A stretch of DNA of 41,188 nucleotides from Spirochaetota bacterium (GCA_016934735.1 JAFGSG010000104.1:1-41188); one strand, 5' to 3'; positions 18,470 to 28,166 are shown, counted from the stretch's first letter. A program made the numbers and translations. The notes: generated by a model from the sequence alone, not told the origin.

Positions 18470-21202
18470 ATGCAGAAAAAAGTATTAAACATTAATGGCT
18501 TTACAAGGACATTGATAGTGGATCCCGAAGCCAGCCTGGCAAGCGTACTCAGGGAACAGATGCTGCTAACCGGTGTTAAAGTCGGTTGTAATCAAGGTCA
18601 TTGCGGCGCATGTTCAATAATCAAGGATGGAGAAGTAGTGCGCTCATGTATTATTAAAATGAAAAATGTTGAAAATGATTCTAAAATTACCACTATTGAA
18701 GGTCTTGGAACAGCCGATGATCTGCATCCGCTTCAGATTGCGTGGATAGCTTACGGTGCCGCCCAATGCGGATTCTGCAGCCCGGGTTTCATTCTGTCCG
18801 CCAAAGGCCTGCTCGATAAAAATAAAAAACCCTCAAGAGAAGACGTACGCGATTGGTTCCAGAAGCACCGGAATGCCTGCCGCTGTACCGGTTATAAGCC
18901 TTTAGTGGATGCAGTAATGGCAGCCGCAAAGGTAATGCGCGGTGAAATGGGCAAAGAAGACTTAATATTTAAACCGAAAGACAATAAAATATACGGCACA
19001 ACCTATCCACGTCCTTCAGCCCTGCAGAAAGTTACAGGCACATGGAATTTCGGTGCAGATGTAGCACTGCAGATGCCTCCGGATACACTAAGACTGGCTC
19101 TTGTGCAGGCTGAAGTTTCCCATGCAAATATTAAAAGTTTAGACACGTCTGAAGCGGAGAAGATGCCGGGTGTTTATAAGGTTGTAACCCATAAAGATGT
19201 AAAAGGGAAGAACCGCATAACAGGACTAATCACATTTCCTACGAATAAAGGGGATGGATGGGACCGTCCGATTCTATGTGATAAAAAAGTATTCCAGTTC
19301 GGTGATGCAATAGCTATAGTCTGTGCCGATACGGCAGAGCATGCGAAGGCTGCCGCTAAAAAAGTTAAAGTCGACATGGAAATTCTTCCTTCTTATATGA
19401 ATGCTCCTGCAGCGATGGCTGATGATGCAATTGAAATACACCCCGGAACTCCCAACATTTATTATGAACAGGGCGTTGTCAAAGGTGAAGAGACCAAACA
19501 GATAATGAGCAAACCAGATGTGATGACAGTTGAGGTTAATACTTACTGCAGCAGGCAGCCGCACCTTGTTCTTGAGCCGGATTGCGGGAACGCATATTTC
19601 GATGAGGAAGGCCGTCTCACCATCCATTCGAAAAGCATAGGGATACATCTGCATCACGCCATGATATGCCCGGGTATAGGAATTGAACCCGAGAAGCTCC
19701 GCATTGTACAGAACCCTGCCGGAGGAACATTCGGATACAAGTTCAGCCCTACTATAGAAGCATTGCTTGGGGTTGCATGCATGGCTACGGGCAGACCGGT
19801 ATCACTTGTTTTTGACATGTATCAGCAGATCACCTATACAGGGAAGCGTTCCCCGGGATTTGTAAACTGTAAGATGGCTGCGGATAAATCCGGTAAAATT
19901 CTTGCTATGGAAAACGACTGGTTCATTGACCACGGACCGTATTCAGAGTTTGGGGATCTGCTCACCGTAAGGCAGGCACAGTTCATAGGAGCCGGTTATG
20001 ATATACCCAATATTCGCGGCAGGGGCCGCACTGTATGCACAAATCATGCGTGGGGGTCCGCGTTCAGGGCTTACGGATCGCCGCAGTCATTCCTCGCATC
20101 TGAGATCGCAATGGACGAACTGGCGGAGAAGCTAGGGATGGATCCGTTTGAGTTCAGATTTAAAAATATTTACAGGCCTGGCGCTACGACTCCTACGCAG
20201 CAAACGCCCGATGTGTACTGCCTTGAAGAGATGTTTAAAAAAATGCGCCCGCTGTGGGAGGAAGCGAAGAAACGCTGTAAAAAACTTTCCACGGCTGACA
20301 TTAAAAGGGGAGTTGGCTTCTCCCTTGGAATTTACGGATGCGGACTTGACGGCCCGGACAGCTCTCAGGCATGGGTTGAGCTTACAAAAGACGGCGTGAC
20401 AGTTGCAAGTTCATGGGAAGATCACGGCCAGGGAGCAGACATGGGAGCACTGGCTCATGCTCATGAGACCCTGAGACCGATTGGATTAAAACCGGAACAA
20501 ATTAAGCTTTTAATGAACGATACCGCTCTCACTCCGAACAGCGGTCCTTCAGGCGGAAGCCGCAATAACACTTTTACCGGCAATTCAATCAGGGTGGCCT
20601 GCGAAATGCTTATGAATGCCATGAAGAAAAAAGACGGCAAGTACCGGACATATGATGAGATGGTTGCCGAAAAAATTCCGTTACATTATGATGGCTCATG
20701 GACAGCATCCGACTGTTCTGCCTGTGATGCCGTTACCGGAAAGGGCAATCCATTCCCAATATATATGTATGAAATCTTCATGCCGGAAGTTGAAGTAGAT
20801 ACCAAAACAGGCAAGGCAAAGGTTGTCAAGTTCACAACCATCGCCGACATAGGCACGATTACAAATCAGTCTGTCACTGATGGACAGATTTACGGAGGTT
20901 TAGCTCAGGGCATAGGCCTCGCGCTCACTGAAGATTTTGAAGATTTAAAAAAACATACCAATCTGGTAGCATGCGGCATTCCGTTTATACAGGATATTCC
21001 GGATGAGATGGAGATTATATACAACGTGACACCAAGGCCTCTAGGACCTCACGGCGCCGCAGGAGTAGGCGAAGCTCCGCTGACAGCTCCGCATCCTGCT
21101 GTTCTTAATGCAATCTATAATGCATGCGGCGTGCGAATCTATTCAGTACCAGCTCTGCCTGGAAAGATAAAGGCCGGTCTTGAAGCGGCAGGTAAGAAAT
21201 AG
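18470..21202 (+). CDS. mop: Mop-type molybdenum aldehyde oxidoreductase
   Basis: A 910-residue single-chain enzyme of the xanthine oxidase family that oxidises aldehydes to carboxylic acids. The start is ATG 18470, with AAGGAGG 9 nt upstream; an in-frame ATG at 18449 lies before the ribosome site. The plant-type [2Fe-2S] ligands are Cys40, 45, 48 and 60. The second [2Fe-2S] ligands are Cys100, 103, 137 and 139, the same numbers I recall for Desulfovibrio gigas Mop. The catalytic glutamate (GVGEAPLT) is at about 868, against 869 there. No FAD domain is present, so electrons probably leave to a separate carrier, plausibly the downstream dicluster flavoprotein. The cofactor would be molybdopterin cytosine dinucleotide. 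A strong terminator follows, so downstream genes have their own promoter or rely on read-through. Confidence 0.95.
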   Translation: MQKKVLNINGFTRTLIVDPEASLASVLREQMLLTGVKVGCNQGHCGACSIIKDGEVVRSCIIKMKNVENDSKITTIEGLGTADDLHPLQIAWIAYGAAQCGFCSPGFILSAKGLLDKNKKPSREDVRDWFQKHRNACRCTGYKPLVDAVMAAAKVMRGEMGKEDLIFKPKDNKIYGTTYPRPSALQKVTGTWNFGADVALQMPPDTLRLALVQAEVSHANIKSLDTSEAEKMPGVYKVVTHKDVKGKNRITGLITFPTNKGDGWDRPILCDKKVFQFGDAIAIVCADTAEHAKAAAKKVKVDMEILPSYMNAPAAMADDAIEIHPGTPNIYYEQGVVKGEETKQIMSKPDVMTVEVNTYCSRQPHLVLEPDCGNAYFDEEGRLTIHSKSIGIHLHHAMICPGIGIEPEKLRIVQNPAGGTFGYKFSPTIEALLGVACMATGRPVSLVFDMYQQITYTGKRSPGFVNCKMAADKSGKILAMENDWFIDHGPYSEFGDLLTVRQAQFIGAGYDIPNIRGRGRTVCTNHAWGSAFRAYGSPQSFLASEIAMDELAEKLGMDPFEFRFKNIYRPGATTPTQQTPDVYCLEEMFKKMRPLWEEAKKRCKKLSTADIKRGVGFSLGIYGCGLDGPDSSQAWVELTKDGVTVASSWEDHGQGADMGALAHAHETLRPIGLKPEQIKLLMNDTALTPNSGPSGGSRNNTFTGNSIRVACEMLMNAMKKKDGKYRTYDEMVAEKIPLHYDGSWTASDCSACDAVTGKGNPFPIYMYEIFMPEVEVDTKTGKAKVVKFTTIADIGTITNQSVTDGQIYGGLAQGIGLALTEDFEDLKKHTNLVACGIPFIQDIPDEMEIIYNVTPRPLGPHGAAGVGEAPLTAPHPAVLNAIYNACGVRIYSVPALPGKIKAGLEAAGKK

Positions 21203-21231
21203 AAGGAATGTTTTATTTTGATTTATTAAGC

Positions 21232-21262
21232 ATATCTCCCCGCCCGCAGGGCGGGGAGATAT
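21232..21262 (+). terminator. Terminator after mop
   Basis: A perfect 14-bp inverted repeat (21232-21245 with 21249-21262), GC-rich at the tip with a 3-nt loop, followed by TTATT. It lies 30 bp after the mop stop codon. Confidence 0.75.
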
Positions 21263-21364
21263 TTATTAAAAAACATAACTTATTTTTATAATGACCTGTA
21301 ATTAAATTAGTGCTCAGTACGTACCTTCAAATAATGAAAAAGTCAGTTAAAACAGGCAAGTAAT

Positions 21365-23698
21365 ATGGAACAGGAAATATTACATGAACGTGAAAGAAAA
21401 TGCATTCAGGAAAATGCCCCGGGATGCACAGCAGAGTGCCCTGTTCATGTTGATATAAGGGGTATGATAGCGGAAATCCGGAAGAAAAGTTATTCTGCCG
21501 GATTTCTTATATTTCAGAAAAAAGTACCGTTCCCCGGCATTATCAGCCGTATTTGCAATGAGCCATGCCGTAATGCATGTAAACGCGTAGAAATTGATGA
21601 ACCTGTTTCTATTCGGGCGCTTGAAAGATTCTGCCTAGATAAGAACACAGGCATTATCCAGCCTAACTTTCTTCCTCAACTGAAAGATAAAAAGATTGCA
21701 ATTATAGGTGCCGGACTAAGCGGTTTAACAGCAGCTCTGGATCTTGCAAAAAAAGGTTACAGAGTGACGATTTTTGAAGCAAGTGATCGTATGGGCGGGG
21801 GCATCCATGACATTCCGCATAGCGAACTGCCAGCAGAAATAATAGCAAAGGACTTTTCAGTGTTCAACGGCCTACAGGTTGGCTTTAAATATAATGCTAC
21901 AATCAGCAATCGTTCCAGTGAAGCATTCTCCCTTGATCGAATCTGTACAGAATATGATGCTGTTTATCTGGGAGTCGGCTGCAAGGATGTAAATGCGAAT
22001 GACTTTGGATTAACTTTAGATGCTAACGGAAAAATAGTCATTGATCCATTGACATTAGCTACAAGTCATCCGAAGGTCTTTGCAGGCGGCACTCTTCGCA
22101 GAGGATCGGAACACCATTCTCCGATTGTTTCTATCTCCGACGGGAGGATCGCAGCTATATCGATTGATCGTTTATGTCAAAGCGCATCACTATCTGCGAA
22201 CAGGGAGCGAGAAGGTCCGTACACTTCATCTCTTTATACAAATATAACCGAAATTCCAGCTCAATCTGTTACATATATGGCGGATCCGGTCAGCGGCTTT
22301 ACAGAAGAAGAAGCCCTCCGGGAAGCCGGGCGCTGCCTGCTTTGCGAATGCCTTGAGTGTGTAAAAAAATGTGAATATCTCGCACATTACGGTTCGTATC
22401 CTAAACGGTATGTGCGTGAAATATATAACAACCTTTCGATTGTCATGGGAATCAGGCATTCCAATCAAATGATCAATTCGTGCAGCTTATGCGGCCTTTG
22501 CGGGGAACTCTGTCCCAATGAACTGGACATGGCGGAGGTATGTCTGGAAGCACGGCAAATAATGGTAAAAAAGGGGAAGATGCCGCCTTCGACCCATGAG
22601 TTTGCATTGCGGGATATGCATTTCAGCAACAGCGATCAATTTATTCTGAACAGACATCAACCTGGCTATAAATCCAGCAAAGCAGTATTTTTTCCAGGAT
22701 GCCAACTGGCCGGTTCCGCACCTCACTATATAAAAAAAATCTATGAGTTTCTATGCAAAAAAATAGAAGGCGGTGTCGGCCTCATGCTGGGATGCTGCGG
22801 AGCACCGGCTGACTGGGCCGGGCAGGAGGCCTTAACATCCACAACAATGCAGAGTATCAGACAAAATCTTCGGGATTTAGATAGCATTAGGCTGATTACA
22901 GCCTGTCCGAGCTGTTTTCGCATTTTCAATCACTATCTGCCCGATATTCACATTGAGATGATATGGACATTGTTTGATCAACTGGGAATACCTGATAACT
23001 CCGGTTCCGGGATAAGTCCGCATACATTGGCAGTTCACGACAGCTGCGCTACAAGATATGAGACACGATTGCATAAAAGCGTACGGAATATAGTAATAAG
23101 GCTGGGCCATAAGATTGAGGAGCTTCCGCGTACCCGTGAAAAAACGATTTGCTGCGGCTATGGTGGACTGATGATCTTTGCCAACCGCGAGGTTGCACAT
23201 AAAGAGATCAATAGGCGCATCAGTGAAAGCACGGCCGATTACGTAAGCTACTGCGCAATGTGCAGGGACAATTTTGCATCCCGGGGCAAACGTGTATATC
23301 ACCTGCTTGACCTGCTTTTCGGCAACGATATACAGCATTTAGCGGATAAAGAAGCGCCCGGCTATTCACAGCGTCAGGAAAACAGAGCCAGGCTTAAAAG
23401 ATCATTATTACGTGAAATTTGGGGTGAGACTATGGATGAAATGCAGCAGAAAATCAAACTTATCATTCCTGGCGAAACAAGACAGATTATGGAGGACAGG
23501 ATGATACTTGATAACGATATTATACAGGTTATTGTTCACGCGGAAAGCACCGGCAATAAAATGCAGGATACAGCGAATAATCATTTTCTGGCCTATCATA
23601 AACCTGCGAATGTTACATACTGGGTAGAATACACACCGCAAAATAACGGATTTTTAATTCATAATACCTATTGTCACCGAATAAATATAGTAAAGTGA
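21365..23698 (+). CDS. Dicluster-binding flavoprotein fused to HdrD-like domains (DVU_1558 type)
   Basis: A 777-residue multidomain oxidoreductase. Residues 1-100 form the GltD-type two-cluster [4Fe-4S] region (CTAECPVHVD; CNEPCRNAC). IIGAGLSGL at 113-121 starts a flavoprotein domain. Only about 60 residues separate the first FAD half from the second (DPLTLATSHPKVFAGG), so the usual NAD(P)H-binding insert appears absent. CLLCECLECVKKC and CSLCGLCGELCPN give further ferredoxin clusters. Two HdrB/D-type CCG segments (GCCGAPADW; CCGYGGLM) follow, and the last 90 residues are unassigned. I recognise the overall layout as the pyridine nucleotide-disulfide oxidoreductase/dicluster-binding family. 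It probably carries electrons to or from the aldehyde oxidoreductase without NADPH. It is followed after 12 bp by the small redox protein. Confidence 0.85.
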   Translation: MEQEILHERERKCIQENAPGCTAECPVHVDIRGMIAEIRKKSYSAGFLIFQKKVPFPGIISRICNEPCRNACKRVEIDEPVSIRALERFCLDKNTGIIQPNFLPQLKDKKIAIIGAGLSGLTAALDLAKKGYRVTIFEASDRMGGGIHDIPHSELPAEIIAKDFSVFNGLQVGFKYNATISNRSSEAFSLDRICTEYDAVYLGVGCKDVNANDFGLTLDANGKIVIDPLTLATSHPKVFAGGTLRRGSEHHSPIVSISDGRIAAISIDRLCQSASLSANREREGPYTSSLYTNITEIPAQSVTYMADPVSGFTEEEALREAGRCLLCECLECVKKCEYLAHYGSYPKRYVREIYNNLSIVMGIRHSNQMINSCSLCGLCGELCPNELDMAEVCLEARQIMVKKGKMPPSTHEFALRDMHFSNSDQFILNRHQPGYKSSKAVFFPGCQLAGSAPHYIKKIYEFLCKKIEGGVGLMLGCCGAPADWAGQEALTSTTMQSIRQNLRDLDSIRLITACPSCFRIFNHYLPDIHIEMIWTLFDQLGIPDNSGSGISPHTLAVHDSCATRYETRLHKSVRNIVIRLGHKIEELPRTREKTICCGYGGLMIFANREVAHKEINRRISESTADYVSYCAMCRDNFASRGKRVYHLLDLLFGNDIQHLADKEAPGYSQRQENRARLKRSLLREIWGETMDEMQQKIKLIIPGETRQIMEDRMILDNDIIQVIVHAESTGNKMQDTANNHFLAYHKPANVTYWVEYTPQNNGFLIHNTYCHRINIVK

Positions 23699-23710
23699 TG
23701 AAGGAAAGAG

Positions 23711-23920
23711 ATGAGCGCAGAGTTTAATTTGCAGCAATCAAAAATATTATGCGTAAAATGCGGTGAATACCTGAAAACCGGAAGTGTAACATTAGAGTAT
23801 CTCGGAAACAACTTTCCGGTTGAACTTTATAAATGCCCCCAATGCGGCCTTGTTTTTATACCGGAAAACCTTGCTACGGGGAAAATGCAGCAAGTAGAAA
23901 AAATGCTGGAAGACAAATGA
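23711..23920 (+). CDS. Small CxxC redox protein (DVU_1557 type)
   Basis: A 69-residue protein with two metal- or redox-type pairs, CVKC (Cys14/17) and CPQC (Cys42/45), followed by a charged helix. This is rubredoxin-like or zinc-ribbon-like. GGAAAG precedes the ATG. Its stop overlaps the trsM start (ATGA). Its position between the dicluster flavoprotein and TrsM matches the small redox protein of the Desulfovibrio cluster as I remember it. Whether it binds iron or zinc cannot be told from sequence. Confidence 0.85.
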   Translation: MSAEFNLQQSKILCVKCGEYLKTGSVTLEYLGNNFPVELYKCPQCGLVFIPENLATGKMQQVEKMLEDK

Positions 23921-24660
23921 ATAATTTAAGTTATTCGTGCGGATACAATCCATATGAAATCGGCATCTTTGCAAACCAGGCGAAAGGCCTGCTGCATCCT
24001 GGCGGGCTTTCATTGACAAAGAGTATGCTGGATGTCTGCTATTTTCCCCGCGGCGCCAGAGTACTGGATATTGGCTGCGGTACCGGTAGGTCTGTCGAAT
24101 TGATGCGCGATCAATACGGACTGGAAGCTGTAGGAATTGATATCTCTTTTTTGCTGCTTGGCCGGGCCAAAGAACGTTCAACCGGTCTCAGCATAATCCT
24201 TGGTTCTGCTGAAGAGATGCCTTTTGCGGAAAGTTCATTTGACGGAGTATTGGCAGAATGCAGCTTGTCTGTTATGCACTATTCCGATAAAGTACTAACA
24301 GAAATAAACCGTATTCTGACTCCGGGAGGTAAGCTTTGTACATCCGACATTTATTTCCGCAACGCCGAAAGTATTGCGGTCTTACGTAATATCCAATCAA
24401 CAGGATGTATCGCCGGTGCATTAACATATCCGGAATTAGCTCAAAGGATTGCTTCTAATGGCTTCACGATTAAAAATTGGACCGACAGATCCAGATTATT
24501 AAAAGAATTCGTTGCAGGGATGATTATGAACAGCGGTTCGTTCAACTGGTTCTGGCAGTTTGCATCTGTATGTAAAGAAGACGCTTGTGTTTTACAATCG
24601 TCAACAAAAAAAGCCAAACCCGGGTATTGCTGCCTGATAGCAGAAAAGAATTATCTTTAA
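23917..24660 (+). CDS. trsM: TrsM-type SAM-dependent methyltransferase
   Basis: A 247-residue class I methyltransferase with the SAM-binding motif VLDIGCGTGRSVEL (residues 49-62), acidic GIDIS at strand 2, and PFAESSFDGVLAECSLSVM at motif III/IV. The start is the ATG at 23917, which overlaps the upstream stop as ATGA; a longer open frame from 23833 only overlaps the previous gene. The substrate is unknown. It sits in a fixed order with the small redox protein, the C_GCAxxG_C_C protein and TrsS, and I identify it as TrsM mainly by that order. It could act with TrsS on a common cofactor or metabolite. Confidence 0.85.
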   Translation: MNNLSYSCGYNPYEIGIFANQAKGLLHPGGLSLTKSMLDVCYFPRGARVLDIGCGTGRSVELMRDQYGLEAVGIDISFLLLGRAKERSTGLSIILGSAEEMPFAESSFDGVLAECSLSVMHYSDKVLTEINRILTPGGKLCTSDIYFRNAESIAVLRNIQSTGCIAGALTYPELAQRIASNGFTIKNWTDRSRLLKEFVAGMIMNSGSFNWFWQFASVCKEDACVLQSSTKKAKPGYCCLIAEKNYL

Positions 24661-24674
24661 TGGGAGATATTAAC

Positions 24675-25118
24675 ATGAATGATGAATCCTTTAGAATGCT
24701 GGAATTATCGCAGCAGGGATTTTATTGCAGTCAGATCCTGCTTATGATGGGTCTTGAGGCCCAAAATAAGACAAACCCGGATCTGGTGCGCGCTATGGCA
24801 GGCTTAGGAGGTGGCATAGGGTTTTGCGGAAAGAATTGCGGGTCTTTAACGGGGGGCGCCTGTCTGCTTTCGTTTTATGCGGGCAAAGGCAGCGCACAGG
24901 AAAAGGAAGACAGCCGTATGAGAAAAATGATCGAAGAATTTGTAGATTGGTTCGAGAAGGAGTACGTTTCACTATACGGCAGTATCAACTGCGATGTCAT
25001 TTATGGCGGCGATCCGGTTAAAGGTAAGAAACGTTGTCCGCAGATCATCTCGATGTCCTATATGAAAGTAAAGGATATTCTTAACGCAAATGGTTTCGAT
25101 ATGTCGGGCAACAAATGA
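24675..25118 (+). CDS. C_GCAxxG_C_C family protein (DVU_1555 type)
   Basis: A 147-residue protein with the conserved cysteine series of this family: Cys18 (GFYCSQ), Cys51 and Cys55, Cys63 (FCGKNCGSLTGGAC), then Cys106 and Cys121. The start is ATG 24675 with GGGAGA 8 nt upstream; longer frames overlap trsM. The family is found in anaerobes, often near redox enzymes, and its cysteines suggest a metal or iron-sulfur site. No activity is firmly known to me. It follows trsM by 14 bp and is clearly part of that unit. Confidence 0.88.
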   Translation: MNDESFRMLELSQQGFYCSQILLMMGLEAQNKTNPDLVRAMAGLGGGIGFCGKNCGSLTGGACLLSFYAGKGSAQEKEDSRMRKMIEEFVDWFEKEYVSLYGSINCDVIYGGDPVKGKKRCPQIISMSYMKVKDILNANGFDMSGNK

Positions 25119-25303
25119 CCGGGAACCGGCAACACAAAATTACAGGATATAGTAAAGGCCGCAAAGGCCACGAATAGCCGAAAGCAGCCATGTTGCCAGC
25201 TTCAAGATAATATCCTTTTTACTCATTCTTAATATAATTTTTTAATCTGCCGGAATAAATTCCAAATCCGTCTGTGTTATAGATACTTTGCGGAGATGTA
25301 ATA

Positions 25304-26695
25304 ATGATTAATAAGATTCTAAAGAATACTGAAAGCGTATGCCCCGTTTGTCTTAAGCGCATACCTGCCCGGAAACTTATTGAAGACCAGAATGTCTATT
25401 TAATTAAAGAATGCCCTGAACACGGGAATTTCCGTGTACTTATATGGCAGAGCGGTATCGATTATAACTCATGGGAGATTCCTAAAATTTCATCCATTGT
25501 GCATAATTGTAAAACTGGAATTGAATATGGATGTCCTTTTGATTGTGGAATATGCCCAGATCATAGACAAGAAGGCTGCTGTATTCTCCTTGAAATTACT
25601 TCTAATTGTAACCTCCGTTGCCCAATATGCTTTGCAAATAGCAACCTAAATAAAAACAAAGATCCGGAATTCTCTCTAATTGAAAGCTGGTACCGGCAAT
25701 TATTTAACAGCGGAATTCCCTATAACATACAGCTCTCCGGCGGGGAACCGACAACAAGGGATGATTTACCGGAGATTATCAGGCTTGGCCATGAAATCGG
25801 ATTTGACTATATTCAGTTAAATACAAACGGACTTAGTCTTGGAAAGGAACCGGATTACGTCAGGAAGCTTGGAGATGCAGGACTAAATAGCGTGTTTTTA
25901 CAATTCGACGGGACTACCGACGAAATATATAAAACTATACGCGGGGCTCCGTTACTTGATGTTAAGATGGCAGCTATAGATAATTGTTCCGATAATAATA
26001 TTGGAGTAGTACTGGTCCCAACCTTGGTCCGCGAAATCAACCTGAATAATATCGGCGATATAATCCGTTTGGCCGCTAAACGCATACCTCACGTTCGAGG
26101 TGTACATTTTCAGCCGATCAGTTTTTTTGGACGTTACCCCTCAAAACCACCAATGAACAGAATAACCATTCCGGAAATTATTAAAGCTATCGAATATCAG
26201 ACAGAAGGCCGTTTGAAAACAACCAATTTTCGACCGGCAGGTGCTGAAAACTCATATTGTTCGTTTCATGGTAATTTTATATTAATGCAGGATGGAACCC
26301 TGAAGCCGCTGCCGTCTTCTCAAAGACCGGATTGCTGCACTCAACCTGTAATAGCTGCGGAAGAAATAATAAAATCCAGACAGTTCGTGGCCAAACAATG
26401 GTCTGTAGGCCGCGCATGTTGCTGTAAAAATACCGGCATGAATCGTCCGGAAATAAAAGACGCATTTTCAGATTATGGAATGAACACGGAAAGCCTCGAC
26501 GATTTTTTAGACCATATCAATTCATATAGTTTAGTTATATCCGGAATGGCTTTTATGGATGCATGGAACATGGATCTGGACAGGCTACGTGACTGCAAAA
26601 TCCATGTATTCCATCCTGACGGCAGATTGATTCCGTTTTGTGCTTTTAATCTTACATCTGAGAGTGGGAAAAGTATATACAGGACCATGTATTAA
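25304..26695 (+). CDS. trsS: TrsS, radical SAM protein (cysteine form)
   Basis: A 463-residue radical SAM enzyme. The N-terminus has SVCPVCLKRIPAR (Cys13/16) and ECPEHG (Cys37), a layout shared with the tetraether-lipid-synthase/MJ0619-like group. CPFDCGICPDH (Cys77/81/84) follows, then the SAM cluster motif CNLRCPIC (Cys102/106/109). Late cysteines (CCTQP, ACCCKN) may bind extra clusters. In my recollection this family includes selenoprotein members in other lineages; this copy has no in-frame TGA. GGAG precedes the ATG. It lies 185 bp after the C_GCAxxG_C_C gene and 2 bp before the CoA ligase. The reaction is unknown; the fixed neighbourhood points to a shared substrate with the aldehyde oxidoreductase and ligase. 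Confidence 0.85.
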   Translation: MINKILKNTESVCPVCLKRIPARKLIEDQNVYLIKECPEHGNFRVLIWQSGIDYNSWEIPKISSIVHNCKTGIEYGCPFDCGICPDHRQEGCCILLEITSNCNLRCPICFANSNLNKNKDPEFSLIESWYRQLFNSGIPYNIQLSGGEPTTRDDLPEIIRLGHEIGFDYIQLNTNGLSLGKEPDYVRKLGDAGLNSVFLQFDGTTDEIYKTIRGAPLLDVKMAAIDNCSDNNIGVVLVPTLVREINLNNIGDIIRLAAKRIPHVRGVHFQPISFFGRYPSKPPMNRITIPEIIKAIEYQTEGRLKTTNFRPAGAENSYCSFHGNFILMQDGTLKPLPSSQRPDCCTQPVIAAEEIIKSRQFVAKQWSVGRACCCKNTGMNRPEIKDAFSDYGMNTESLDDFLDHINSYSLVISGMAFMDAWNMDLDRLRDCKIHVFHPDGRLIPFCAFNLTSESGKSIYRTMY

Positions 26696-26697
26696 TT

Positions 26698-28032
26698 ATG
26701 CCAGCTCAGCACGTAATTCCAAAAACCCCTCTGGATCAATGGATAATGATGAAAATAAATTCCCGTCCTGATTCTTTAATAAATCAAAGACTAGATGAAT
26801 ATCAACTTGAAAAATTACAGGAAACAATTGATTTTGTATATAATAACAGCCCATTCTATCATGATCGTCTTCGGGATTTTGCGGAGCATAAGCTTACATG
26901 CTTAAACGATTTAACCAGGCTGCCCTTCACTATACAGGAAGATATCGAAGCCAGCGCTCTTCAGATGTTATGCGTATCGCAAAGCGATATCAGCCGCGTG
27001 GTAACACTCGACACGTCCGGCACTACCAGAAAACCAAAACGCCTGTATTTTACTCGTGAAGATCAGGAACTCACGGTCGATTTTTTTAAAACAGGCATGT
27101 CTACATTCACTGAACAGGGTGATCATGTTATGATTTTACTGCCAGGCGAACGTCCCGGCAGTGTCGGCGATCTACTGGCTGTCTCAATAGAAAGACTTGG
27201 TGCAATTCCTATTAAACACGGAATAATACATAGTATACCAGAAACAATTCAAATATTGGCTGATACTAAAGCTAATGTTGCCGTAGGAATACCGATTCAG
27301 ATGATTGCATTGGCAAGGTATTATGAGCAGAACAATTATAATCCAAAATTAACATTACAGCGTTTATTAGTGAGTACTGATTATCTCCCGAATGCCGTCA
27401 GAAGCGAACTGCAGAGGATTTTAGGTTGTGAAATATTTGATCATTACGGAATGACAGAAATGGGTCTGGGAGGCGGAGTCGAATGCTGTGCACATAATGG
27501 TTATCATATGAGGGAAGCTGATTTATTTTTTGAGATTATCGATCCCCAGACAGGGAAGACCGTGCCATATGGTAATTATGGAGAAGTCGTTTTTACAACA
27601 TTGACAAGGAATGGTATGCCTTTGATACGTTACCGTACCGGTGATTTATCACGTATTATCCCCGGAACATGTCAATGCGGCACCAGCCTGTACAGGTTGG
27701 ATTACATTAAAACGCGTAATTCCGGCAGAATACAAATAGACGATGAATGTTATTTTTCAATATCGGACTTGGATGAAATACTTTTAGCAATACCGGGAAT
27801 TGTTGATTTTTCTGCTAAAATTTTTTATCAAACGTCATCTGTTTTATTAAAAATTGAAATCATTACCATGGAAAAACCAATACCTAAAACTTCTATTTAT
27901 GAATCTTTATATACAATTCCTGCAATCAACATATTAAAAAAGAAGAGTGGACTTACCATACTAATTGAATCTTTTACATGTAATAATACTTATATTCCTA
28001 AAGCAGGCAAGAGAAAGATTTTGGTGTCATAG
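26698..28032 (+). CDS. AMP-dependent acyl-CoA ligase, PaaK-like (DVU_1553 type)
   Basis: A 444-residue adenylate-forming enzyme close in size to phenylacetate-CoA ligase. The ATP-binding loop is LDTSGTTRKPKR near residue 101, the Y/H-GMTE motif is DHYGMTEMG near 251, and the hinge motif YRTGDLSRI is near 312. It should join a carboxylic acid to CoA through an acyl-adenylate, or run in reverse. Next to an aldehyde oxidoreductase, the simplest path is aldehyde to acid to acyl-CoA, and acyl-CoA is also the kind of substrate BamB would use. That link is inference. It starts 2 bp after trsS, so the two are surely co-transcribed. Confidence 0.87.
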   Translation: MPAQHVIPKTPLDQWIMMKINSRPDSLINQRLDEYQLEKLQETIDFVYNNSPFYHDRLRDFAEHKLTCLNDLTRLPFTIQEDIEASALQMLCVSQSDISRVVTLDTSGTTRKPKRLYFTREDQELTVDFFKTGMSTFTEQGDHVMILLPGERPGSVGDLLAVSIERLGAIPIKHGIIHSIPETIQILADTKANVAVGIPIQMIALARYYEQNNYNPKLTLQRLLVSTDYLPNAVRSELQRILGCEIFDHYGMTEMGLGGGVECCAHNGYHMREADLFFEIIDPQTGKTVPYGNYGEVVFTTLTRNGMPLIRYRTGDLSRIIPGTCQCGTSLYRLDYIKTRNSGRIQIDDECYFSISDLDEILLAIPGIVDFSAKIFYQTSSVLLKIEIITMEKPIPKTSIYESLYTIPAINILKKKSGLTILIESFTCNNTYIPKAGKRKILVS

Positions 28033-28137
28033 GTAATATTTCAATGCAGGAAATACTGATATGGGAAATGCAGCCATTTTACTACCTGCACGAAAAAAAT
28101 GGTTTCCTTATTTTTTAAATATTTCAAAAAAATTAAA

Positions 28138-28166
28138 TTGACTTAATAAAATTCAATTATTGATAT
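28138..28166 (+). promoter_or_regulatory. Candidate promoter upstream of the fdhA-Cys leader
   Basis: TTGACT (28138-28143) and TGATAT (28161-28166) are spaced by 17 bp. The predicted start would fall inside the palindrome at 28159-28183. Another AT-rich start closer to the leader is possible. Confidence 0.4.

Noticed and set aside
23833..23916. Upstream extension of trsM to 23833
   Set aside because: It overlaps the small redox protein in another frame; the ATGA junction at 23917 is a better start and fits the family's length.
25304..26695. TrsS as a selenoprotein in this genome
   Set aside because: All expected positions are Cys and no in-frame TGA occurs at or upstream of the start.
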